From assembly GCA_045594795.1 (NCBI GenBank), contig JAZNZF010000047.1:1-64000 (forward strand): DNA of 64,000 nt. Direction: 5' to 3'. Of this stretch, positions 53,826-60,965 are shown one piece after another. The notes beneath the pieces are model-generated. The model saw only the letters and a list, made by a program, of their open reading frames with translations. It was not told the DNA's origin and did not search any database. The DNA comes from UMGS1532 sp045594795 (GTDB lineage Bacteria; Bacillota; Clostridia; Oscillospirales; Acutalibacteraceae). The stretch's first letter is position 1. Each line of letters opens with the position of its first letter. The position numbers and the translations under genes were made by a program.

Positions 53826-54842
53826 CTACACCCTTTGCAGCTCTATGGCGTGTGCAATAGAGGGTATCGACTCACCCTGTCCTGTTGAGACGGTTGAAAG
53901 CAACGCACCTGTTCCGCACACCACTACCCTTTTCAACTCCCCTTTAAGCATATTTTTTACTATATATCCCGCAAGGGTAGAGCCTACGCAACCGCAACCG
54001 CTTGCGCCTGCGTGAACGTCTTGCTCTTTTCTGTAAAAAAGCAGTCTACCGCAGTCCTCGTGCTGCTTTTCTATATCCACTCCGTTTTGTTTCATTAAAA
54101 GATATAATAGCTCCGAGCCAACAAACCCAAGGTCCCCCGTAAAGATTCTGTCATAGTCCTGTGGTTTTGTGTTTGTATCCTCAAAAAAATGCAAAAGAGT
54201 AGAGCAAGCAGCGGGTGCCATTGCCGCGCCCATATTGTTAGCGTCCTTTATGCCAAGGTCGACTATTTCGCCGGCAGTATAATGCTTAATTTTAATTTCA
54301 CATTCCTTAGTAGTTAGCAGTACCGCACCAGAAGCGGTGGCGGTCCATTGCGCTGTGGGTGTACGCTGACTGCCATATTCGAGTGGGAACCTGAACTGCC
54401 TTTCGCTTGAACAGAAATGCGACGAGGTAACCGCTGCCGCAAGCCGTGCCGCGCCACTATCTACAAACACCGAAGCAAGACCAATGGATAGTGCCATTGT
54501 AGAACAAGCACCATATAGCCCTAAAAACGGCAAGCCCATATCCCTGATACCAAAGGACGAGCCTATGCACTGATTAAGAAGGTCACCTGCAAAAACATAA
54601 TCAATTTGTTCCGGCTTTATTTTCGCTTTTTTAATTGCTAAATCAAGCGCGTTTTTTTGCAGCATACTCTCTGCCTTTTCAAAAGAGGTTGTGCCCATAT
54701 ACTCATCGTAATTTATTTTATCAAACCAATCGCCAAGCGGACCCTCACCCTCTTTTTTTCCGCCTATTGCCGCTGATGAAAGTAGGTTTACATTATTAAA
54801 ACCGACCGTCCTCTTGCCTACTCTTGTAGCCAAATTAAACAC
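53826..54842 (-). CDS. spoVAD: Stage V sporulation protein AD
   Basis: This 338-residue thiolase-fold protein is needed for dipicolinic acid uptake into the forespore. Family hallmarks are GPLGDWFD, the FAGDLLNQC segment, GLYGACSTMA and HAGASGCGC. The start is a GTG at 54842, or a TTG nine bases on with better spacing to GGGCGGTG. It lacks neighbouring spoVAC and spoVAE, unusual because the three normally form one operon. Confidence 0.94.
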   Translation of the reverse strand: MFNLATRVGKRTVGFNNVNLLSSAAIGGKKEGEGPLGDWFDKINYDEYMGTTSFEKAESMLQKNALDLAIKKAKIKPEQIDYVFAGDLLNQCIGSSFGIRDMGLPFLGLYGACSTMALSIGLASVFVDSGAARLAAAVTSSHFCSSERQFRFPLEYGSQRTPTAQWTATASGAVLLTTKECEIKIKHYTAGEIVDLGIKDANNMGAAMAPAACSTLLHFFEDTNTKPQDYDRIFTGDLGFVGSELLYLLMKQNGVDIEKQHEDCGRLLFYRKEQDVHAGASGCGCVGSTLAGYIVKNMLKGELKRVVVCGTGALLSTVSTGQGESIPSIAHAIELQRV

Positions 54843-54968
54843 CGCCCTTTTCTACAGTTAATTTAACCCCAAAATAAAAAAATATCCCAACCAGCTTTTT
54901 CCGCTTGGCACAGGACAAATATGCTTGTAATATAATAAGTATATATAACATTTCAGGGGGTCTTAATT

Positions 54969-55526
54969 ATGACAGTAGAGTCGGACGGTTTTGGGAGAAT
55001 TAAGGTAACCCTTACATACGATGATAGCCGTCAGCTTGGAATAAGCTTTAACACTATCGACTGTAAACGACCGCAGACGCGTTTAATTTTGCGTGCGATT
55101 TTTAAAGCGGCGGCAGAAAAGCTCGGGCAAAGCCTACCTACAAACAGACTGCTTATTGAGGCATACCCACATATTAACGGTGGCGGTGTGTTGTGTTTTA
55201 CGGCACTTGCTTTAAGCACAAAAAAACGATTGAAGATTAAAAAGAAATCCACCTCTTTTGCTTACGACTTTAACGACGGAACAAATCTGCTTTGCGCAAT
55301 AGAAAGGCTATACAAAAGTGAGCCCTTAAAAAATTATAAAAGCCGCATATACGATGTTGACGGAGTTTTCCGTTTAATTATAAACAGCGAGCCCAAAGCA
55401 GACAGTGATATTAAAGAGTTTTGTGATAGCGTATCCCCTTACGAGAGGGTAAAAAAATACACCTGCGAGCACGGACGTGTGCTTACAGGTGATAATGCTA
55501 TTATTGAAATTGGCAGTAAATTATAA
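54969..55526 (+). CDS. MecA-like adaptor-domain protein
   Basis: 185 residues. The opening RIKVTLTYDDSRQLGISFNTID followed by a helix and LLIEAYPHINGGGVLCFTAL-type strands resembles the N-terminal half of MecA-type ClpC adaptors in Clostridia. The second half is weaker. An AGGGGG ribosome site lies 9 bases before the ATG. It is convergent with rpe, with only 2 bases between stops and no terminator. The family assignment is by pattern and moderately sure; partners are unknown. Confidence 0.55.
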   Translation: MTVESDGFGRIKVTLTYDDSRQLGISFNTIDCKRPQTRLILRAIFKAAAEKLGQSLPTNRLLIEAYPHINGGGVLCFTALALSTKKRLKIKKKSTSFAYDFNDGTNLLCAIERLYKSEPLKNYKSRIYDVDGVFRLIINSEPKADSDIKEFCDSVSPYERVKKYTCEHGRVLTGDNAIIEIGSKL

Positions 55527-55528
55527 AT

Positions 55529-56173
55529 TTAAAGTGCTTTTAAGCCCTCTACCGCCAATTTTATATCGGGTGCGCCGAACAAAAAGCTACCTGCAACTAA
55601 TACGGTGGCGCCCGCATCGGCACAGAGTTTTGCGGTTTCGTTATTAATGCCGCCATCGACCTCTATTTCAACATTTAAGCCTCTGCGCTTAATTTCATTG
55701 CTTAATGCCATTATTTTATCGGGAGTGTATTCTATAAACTTTTGTGCACCAAAACCTGGCTGTACCGACATAACAAGCACCATATCAACATACGGTAAAT
55801 ACTCGTAAACCTCTTCTATAGGTGTTGTAGGGTTTAAAGAGATAGCGGGCTTGCAACCGAGCTTGCGGATATTACTAAGCTCGTTTTTTAGGTCGAAGCC
55901 TGCTTCTACGTGCAGGGTCAGATACTCGGCATATTGGGCGAATGCGGCAAGTGACGCGGTAGTATTGCCGGCTACCATAAGGTGAATATCTAAAGGAAGG
56001 TCGGTATGCTCAAAAATAGATTTTATTACGGGCACGCCAAAGGATATATTTGGCACAAATTGCCCATCCATAACGTCGATGTGTAGCATATCGGTTTTTG
56101 CTACCTCTAACTGTTTTAGGCTTGCATCTAAATTAAGATAATCTGAATTTAATATTGACGGTGATACCTTCAT
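55529..56173 (-). CDS. rpe: Ribulose-phosphate 3-epimerase
   Basis: The 214-residue TIM barrel shows SPSILNSDYLNL, the metal-binding HIDVMDGQFVPNISFG, LDIHLMV, MSVQPGFGAQKF and EVDGGIN. It interconverts ribulose- and xylulose-5-phosphate in the pentose phosphate pathway. It is monocistronic here; many relatives sit with rsgA/prkC, which are not present. Confidence 0.96.
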   Translation of the reverse strand: MKVSPSILNSDYLNLDASLKQLEVAKTDMLHIDVMDGQFVPNISFGVPVIKSIFEHTDLPLDIHLMVAGNTTASLAAFAQYAEYLTLHVEAGFDLKNELSNIRKLGCKPAISLNPTTPIEEVYEYLPYVDMVLVMSVQPGFGAQKFIEYTPDKIMALSNEIKRRGLNVEIEVDGGINNETAKLCADAGATVLVAGSFLFGAPDIKLAVEGLKAL

Positions 56174-56264
56174 ACCAAATCTCCTTGCCTTTATTAGTTA
56201 TATATATTTTACCATACGCATACGCTTTTCGCAATAATTAACTAAAATTTTACTAATTTTTCGG

Positions 56265-56293
56265 TTGCAAGTTATTTATTATAATGTTATACT
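56265..56293 (+). promoter_or_regulatory. Promoter of the two zinc-ribbon/lipocalin-like genes
   Basis: TTGCAA and TATACT with a 17-bp spacer, 34 bases before the ATG. Confidence 0.75.
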
Positions 56294-56326
56294 AAATAAA
56301 AAGTAAAAATTTCAGGAGGGGTAAAA

Positions 56327-56878
56327 ATGGTTTGCAAATTTTGTGGGGGCGAATTGCACGAAAATTCAAATTTCTGCCACGCTTGTGGTGCCGCTGTTAT
56401 CGAAACCGCCTCACCAAACGACCTTAACAAAATAGGGCGCAAGGGCAAAACTTTACGCATTGGTATTATAGCCGCTTTATTGGTTGTAGTAGTTTCCGTG
56501 GCATTTATTTTTACTGTTCTTACAAGCTCTATGCAAAACCAAATTAAAGGCACTTGGCAGCGCGATAATTCTGCACTTAATACTACCGATACCGTTACTT
56601 ATTCCTTTACTACAAAAGGCGGTACAAATACCTATACTACCGATAATACGGGCTTTAACTCTAACATAGCAGATTTTTCGTGGTATATTTCCGATGACAA
56701 CGAGCTTATACTTTTATGGAGTAACACAAGCTGTACCCGTTATATCTGGAACCCCGACTTTAATAGCTACACCCTTTCACCTAACGAATTTAACTGGTAC
56801 TTAAAAGGTGACACCCTTTATCTTAGCGCCGCTAACGAGCTTGGCTATTTTACTTATATTAGGCAGGATATTAAATGA
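56327..56878 (+). CDS. Zinc-ribbon membrane protein with extracytoplasmic beta domain
   Basis: 183 residues. An N-terminal zinc ribbon (CKFCGGELHENSNFCHACG, two CxxC pairs) is followed by a transmembrane helix (about 45-68). The extracytoplasmic domain has IKGTWQRD...YSF...FSWYISDD, resembling small lipocalin-like DUF domains in Clostridia. Cytosolic zinc ribbon and outer sensor domain suggest a signalling or sensing role, unproven. It overlaps the next, paralogous gene by 4 bases (ATGA). Confidence 0.75.
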   Translation: MVCKFCGGELHENSNFCHACGAAVIETASPNDLNKIGRKGKTLRIGIIAALLVVVVSVAFIFTVLTSSMQNQIKGTWQRDNSALNTTDTVTYSFTTKGGTNTYTTDNTGFNSNIADFSWYISDDNELILLWSNTSCTRYIWNPDFNSYTLSPNEFNWYLKGDTLYLSAANELGYFTYIRQDIK

Positions 56879-57345
56879 TAAGGCGTAAAACAAAAAAAGA
56901 ACACCAAAAGCGCCCTTTAATAAAGCTAACACTTATTGTTATACCCACTATAGCAATAGTAATTACGACACTTATTATGCTAAATATTAACGGCTTTTTT
57001 ATGTCGGCAGAGGATAAGCTTTTGGGCAGCTTTACAAGGAAACGTACAGGCGAGTATTCCGCTCAGCAATACACCGAAACCTACACCTTTAATAGTGACG
57101 GCACGGGCAATAAAACCTACATTACACCCGAAGGCGCGGTTTCTAACAACGACTTTAGCTGGTACGTTACTCCTAAAAACATTTTGGTAATTAACGGACA
57201 CGTTAAATATAAGTATAAAGCAAACTATGAAGAATATTATAGCTCAAGCGCCAAAAACACAAAAAAGTATTGGTGTGTTACTAAGGATAAACTTTATATT
57301 GGCGAAAACACATCTATCACCTACGAAGAATATACACGTAACTAA
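56875..57345 (+). CDS. Membrane-anchored paralogue of the preceding extracytoplasmic domain
   Basis: This 156-residue protein has a basic N-tail, a transmembrane helix (about 17-38) and an extracytoplasmic domain with LGSFTRKRTG...YTFNSDGTG...FSWYVTPKN, clearly related to the neighbour's. It lacks the zinc ribbon. It is translationally coupled to the previous gene and followed by a terminator. Confidence 0.7.
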   Translation: MIRRKTKKEHQKRPLIKLTLIVIPTIAIVITTLIMLNINGFFMSAEDKLLGSFTRKRTGEYSAQQYTETYTFNSDGTGNKTYITPEGAVSNNDFSWYVTPKNILVINGHVKYKYKANYEEYYSSSAKNTKKYWCVTKDKLYIGENTSITYEEYTRN

Positions 57346-57352
57346 TAAATAT

Positions 57353-57398
57353 TAACACTACCCGAAGGAGATTAAACTCCTTCGGGTAGTGTTTTTTA
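57353..57398. terminator. Strong terminator
   Basis: A perfect 16-bp stem (57355-57370 with 57377-57392, core ACCCGAAGGAG) with a T-run, after the paralogue pair. Confidence 0.93.
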
Positions 57399-57412
57399 GG
57401 GGACGTTGTTGT

Positions 57413-59488
57413 TTAATAATATAATGTAGTATCTTCGGTTAAGGCTTCTAATTCCTTTATCTGTTTATCGTTTAGGGCGAATACTGCAATATATTCCTCG
57501 TCGGTCCCTTCGGTGTAAACATAATCCTTAAGGTTGTATTTATAGAACTTTAGCATAATTGTCTTATCCTCGGCAGTGATGCCCTCGGTTTTAGCATTTT
57601 GGAGAATTTTTGCTAATTTTAGGTCGTTTTCCTTACCGCCAATAAAGTTTCTGTCGTACCCTAATGCGTTGCCAAAATCGATTTCAACCATATCACTGTT
57701 CTCGCCTTTAAGTTCGGCAATAAGCTTTTTAGCATCAGCTTTACTTTGCTTTTCTATAAAGGATAAAAATAGGTTTACTGTCTTTTTGTAATCCCTTGAT
57801 ATTTGGAAGTTAATAGTATAACTGTTAGCGCCGTAAAATACGTCGCAGTACATACCGAACACAGCATTCTCGGTGCCACCCATAAGATTATTATAATAGG
57901 TGGTAAAGGGTATGTCACCGCTTCTTACCTCCTCAGAGAAGGTGTTATAAAGCTGTACTTTCTGCTCATACGTGAGATTGAACACAGAATCGGTATAAAC
58001 CGAAACCTTATTCTTTTTCGGGTCGGGCAGATGGGTAAACGCTTTTTTGAACTCTGCATTTTGGTTTAGGGCTGCTACTATTTTTTCAGAATCTGAATAT
58101 GGAAGCATCAAATTTCTAAAATGCTTTATGCCGCCGCTTTCAATATAAACCCTTATTTCATCGTGTTCGGAATAATAATCGTAATAATCAGCACCAAACT
58201 CGCGGCCTTTTTTAGTGTGCTCAATATTATCTTTTAGTGCCGCTGAAATTATTCTATTTACGGTTGCATCCTTAATTTTTATATCCGAAGTAACCGTGCC
58301 GAAATACTCATTATCGTAGTCTGAATAATAAAGATACACACCGCTTATTTCCTCGGGTGTTGGCTGATACGACTCTACTGCGTACTGAATCGAGAACATA
58401 GCACCAACTGCGGCTATATCTATAGCCAATACTATTAAAAAGGTGGGCATAGACTTTACCATTAATTTAAGGTTTTTAGTCATTAGTAGGTCGTAACAAC
58501 AGTATGCCGCAAAGGCTACGGCAAAAATTGCAATTATTGCAAACCAGGTGGAAAAATCGTCTAAAGCAATGTTGCTGTTATGCCTTGCACCCCAAGTGGT
58601 AAAGAAGGTTGCCGCGGCACCAAGACCAATAGCGGTGCCCAAAGAGATTCTGAAAATAGCGCGGAGCTTTTCGGTAGCGGCAGCTTTACTTGCGGCTTCA
58701 CTATTGCGGCGGTTAAATAGCAGAGCGCCTATTAAAAGATATGCTATGCCGATAACGGAGGTGTAAATAATTGGTGTTACACCCTCGCCAAAACTAAACA
58801 TACCTCCCCCGAATGCATTTAAAACAAAGCCAACGGGTAGATTAACATCAAATCTTAACAGAGAAAATGTCTCGGTTGCAGAGGCGTAGTGCAGTCCGTC
58901 CATACCACAGTTTACTAATACGGTTATAAATATTCTCGGTGCAAAAATTAATATAAGCGCAACCGCTATATTAGAGAACACCGTACCCGTAACGCTAATA
59001 GCAATAAGGCAAGCTGATATAATATAAACACAGGATATTATCAGCTGTACAACAAAGATAAGACTTGCTAAGAGGTTGTAGGCAATAAACTTATAAAACA
59101 CAAAGCTTAGAGCCATTGGTACACCCACCGAGAATAAAAGAATAATTCCAACCCAAGAAATTATTGATGCAAAAAAGCTAAAATAAAGCGTAGTTCTTGT
59201 TTTGGGCACCGAAAAATAGAAATCGCTTGCGGCTCTGCTTGTAGTAAAATTAAATAGCATAATCGTCATAAGCGGTGCTACTACACAGAATAAAAGCACA
59301 AGTATAGGGTTAAGCGTAAAGGCGCTTACGTACCGCCTTGCTATCTCAACTCCGTCGCTACTGTCGAATATTTCAGATGCTATTGCGAAAAGCGGAAAAG
59401 CCGTTAAGATTACCGTGGCAATTACACCGAAGTTTTTAAGGTATCGAATTCCCTCGCGATAAAGCTTTAAATCAAAAATTCTGCTCAT
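57413..59488 (-). CDS. ABC transporter permease (YtrC/D-like exporter)
   Basis: This 691-residue membrane protein has about six N-terminal helices of the ABC-2 type (from 15 to 270), further helices near 300-365, and a large extracytoplasmic domain (about 380-691) rich in Asp/Glu/Tyr. It is the partner of the ATPase gene 3 bases upstream. Larger than most ABC-2 permeases because of the outer domain, as in YtrEF/BcrB-like systems that respond to cell-wall antibiotics. The substrate is unknown. Confidence 0.8.
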   Translation of the reverse strand: MSRIFDLKLYREGIRYLKNFGVIATVILTAFPLFAIASEIFDSSDGVEIARRYVSAFTLNPILVLLFCVVAPLMTIMLFNFTTSRAASDFYFSVPKTRTTLYFSFFASIISWVGIILLFSVGVPMALSFVFYKFIAYNLLASLIFVVQLIISCVYIISACLIAISVTGTVFSNIAVALILIFAPRIFITVLVNCGMDGLHYASATETFSLLRFDVNLPVGFVLNAFGGGMFSFGEGVTPIIYTSVIGIAYLLIGALLFNRRNSEAASKAAATEKLRAIFRISLGTAIGLGAAATFFTTWGARHNSNIALDDFSTWFAIIAIFAVAFAAYCCYDLLMTKNLKLMVKSMPTFLIVLAIDIAAVGAMFSIQYAVESYQPTPEEISGVYLYYSDYDNEYFGTVTSDIKIKDATVNRIISAALKDNIEHTKKGREFGADYYDYYSEHDEIRVYIESGGIKHFRNLMLPYSDSEKIVAALNQNAEFKKAFTHLPDPKKNKVSVYTDSVFNLTYEQKVQLYNTFSEEVRSGDIPFTTYYNNLMGGTENAVFGMYCDVFYGANSYTINFQISRDYKKTVNLFLSFIEKQSKADAKKLIAELKGENSDMVEIDFGNALGYDRNFIGGKENDLKLAKILQNAKTEGITAEDKTIMLKFYKYNLKDYVYTEGTDEEYIAVFALNDKQIKELEALTEDTTLYY

Positions 59489-59491
59489 CTT

Positions 59492-60394
59492 TTACCCCTC
59501 CTCCAGTTCGCTGAAATCGTAGCCTAAAGCAGACATCTCGTAAGTAAATACCTCTTCTAACGAGAGCGGAAGTATATCTAAAATAATAGGCATATGTGTT
59601 TTTAACTTTTCTATAGTTTGCTCGCGGTCGCCACGTACAATCATATTAGAAACAGAGCCTTTTTTGGTAAAGTGGATTATATCGATATCCTCAAAATCTT
59701 CCTTAGAATACTCTTGATTTAGTGCTATTTGCACCTTGAAAAGCGAGGTTTTAAGGTCGCCTATCTCGCGTTCGAAAACCATACCGCCTTTGTGCAACAT
59801 TGCAAGCTGGTCGCAGGTATCCTCAAGCTCGCGCAATGAGTGTGAGGTAATAATTGCGGTTGCCTTGCGCTCTACAACGTCGTTATAAATAAAGCCCTTT
59901 ATAACGTTACGCACAACGGGATCGAGGCCGTCAAAGGTCTCGTCAAAAAATATGTATTTAGGGTTGGTTGCAAGGGCTAAAATTATAGAAGCCTGACGTC
60001 TCATTCCCTTAGAAAAACTGTTTAAGCTTTTCCTTGTATTAAGCCCTAACTTATATGCATAGCTACGTAGTTTCTCCAAATCAAAGCCCTCATACATAGA
60101 GCTATATAATTTCGCCATGCGCTCTATTGAAGCGCCGTTTATAAAATAAAGCTCGTCGGGAACGTACATAAAAAGACGCTTTGCATCGACATTTTCATAA
60201 ACAGCCATTCCGTCTATTTTAATCTCGCCGCCATCGGCTTTATACACGCCCGTTAAAAGACGCAAAAAGGTTGATTTACCCGCACCATTTGAGCCTACCA
60301 TACCGTAAATACTACCCTCGGGTATAGTACAGCTGATACTGTCAAGTGCGGTAAAATCACCAAACTTTTTGGTTAGATTTTTTACCGTAATCAT
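59492..60394 (-). CDS. ABC transporter ATP-binding protein (YtrB-like)
   Basis: 300 residues with Walker A GSNGAGKS, the signature SFSKGMRRQ and Walker B YIFFDETFDG. The C-terminal 80 residues are an extra domain common in multidrug or bacteriocin-type exporters. Its start overlaps the GntR regulator gene by 4 bases (ATGA). Confidence 0.92.
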   Translation of the reverse strand: MITVKNLTKKFGDFTALDSISCTIPEGSIYGMVGSNGAGKSTFLRLLTGVYKADGGEIKIDGMAVYENVDAKRLFMYVPDELYFINGASIERMAKLYSSMYEGFDLEKLRSYAYKLGLNTRKSLNSFSKGMRRQASIILALATNPKYIFFDETFDGLDPVVRNVIKGFIYNDVVERKATAIITSHSLRELEDTCDQLAMLHKGGMVFEREIGDLKTSLFKVQIALNQEYSKEDFEDIDIIHFTKKGSVSNMIVRGDREQTIEKLKTHMPIILDILPLSLEEVFTYEMSALGYDFSELEEG

Positions 60395-60771
60395 AAAGAT
60401 TTTCCCTCGCTTTCGTAAAGATCGTTTACAGCCTTTAATATTTCCTCTTTAGTAATGCCTGAAAGCTTTAGCTCTTGAAGTAATTCTTTTAAATCGCTTA
60501 CCTTTTGACGAGCAGATGCGCCAAGCACCTGCAAAGCGTCCTCGCTAACATATAAGCCCTTACCGGGAACCGCCACTAAAATACCGCGATGCGTAAGCTC
60601 TGAATAAGCCTTTTGTATGGTGTTAGGGTTTACCGATAGCTTTACAGATAATCCCCTTACCGACGGTAGCGCATCACCGACTTTAAGAGCGCCTATAAGT
60701 ATAAAGCGTTTTGTTTGTTCTATTAACTGCTCGTAAACAGGCATTTGCGACAGGTTGTCGATACTAAACAT
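60391..60771 (-). CDS. GntR-family regulator, YtrA type
   Basis: 126 residues: an N-terminal winged helix-turn-helix (YEQLIEQTKRFILIGALKVG..LPSVR, VNPNTIQKAYSEL) plus a short C-terminal helical dimerisation part instead of a large effector domain, which defines the YtrA subgroup. It heads the operon with its own ABC exporter, the usual YtrA arrangement, and probably binds the palindrome in its promoter. Confidence 0.93.
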   Translation of the reverse strand: MFSIDNLSQMPVYEQLIEQTKRFILIGALKVGDALPSVRGLSVKLSVNPNTIQKAYSELTHRGILVAVPGKGLYVSEDALQVLGASARQKVSDLKELLQELKLSGITKEEILKAVNDLYESEGKSL

Positions 60772-60805
60772 ATCCTGCCTCCTTTATATTTTGTTGCACA
60801 ACGTT

Positions 60806-60832
60806 AACTGTACTATCTGTATTAGTACAGTT
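60806..60832. promoter_or_regulatory. YtrA-type operator
   Basis: A perfect palindrome with arms AACTGTACTA and TAGTACAGTT and a 7-base centre lies just downstream of the -10 box. It is almost certainly the autoregulatory site of the GntR gene. Confidence 0.85.
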
Positions 60833-60834
60833 GT

Positions 60835-60863
60835 AATATACCACACTCGAATTCATTTGTCAA
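60835..60863 (-). promoter_or_regulatory. Promoter of the GntR-ABC operon
   Basis: TTGACA and TATATT with 17-bp spacing on the minus strand. Confidence 0.88.
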
Positions 60864-60887
60864 CACCTTTTTGAAAATATATTTGTG

Positions 60888-60916
60888 TTGCTTTTTTTAA
60901 CGATATGTTTTATTAT
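60888..60916 (+). promoter_or_regulatory. Promoter of the fucokinase gene
   Basis: TTGCTT and TATTAT with a 17-bp spacer, 50 bases before the ATG. Confidence 0.6.
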
Positions 60917-60965
60917 ATAAATATAGTTGTGTAAAAATTTTTACATTTAAAACGAGGGCAGAAAA

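Noticed and set aside
54843..54968. SigmaG promoter for spoVAD
   Set aside because: GCATA-like bases occur but no matching -10 at the right distance was found.
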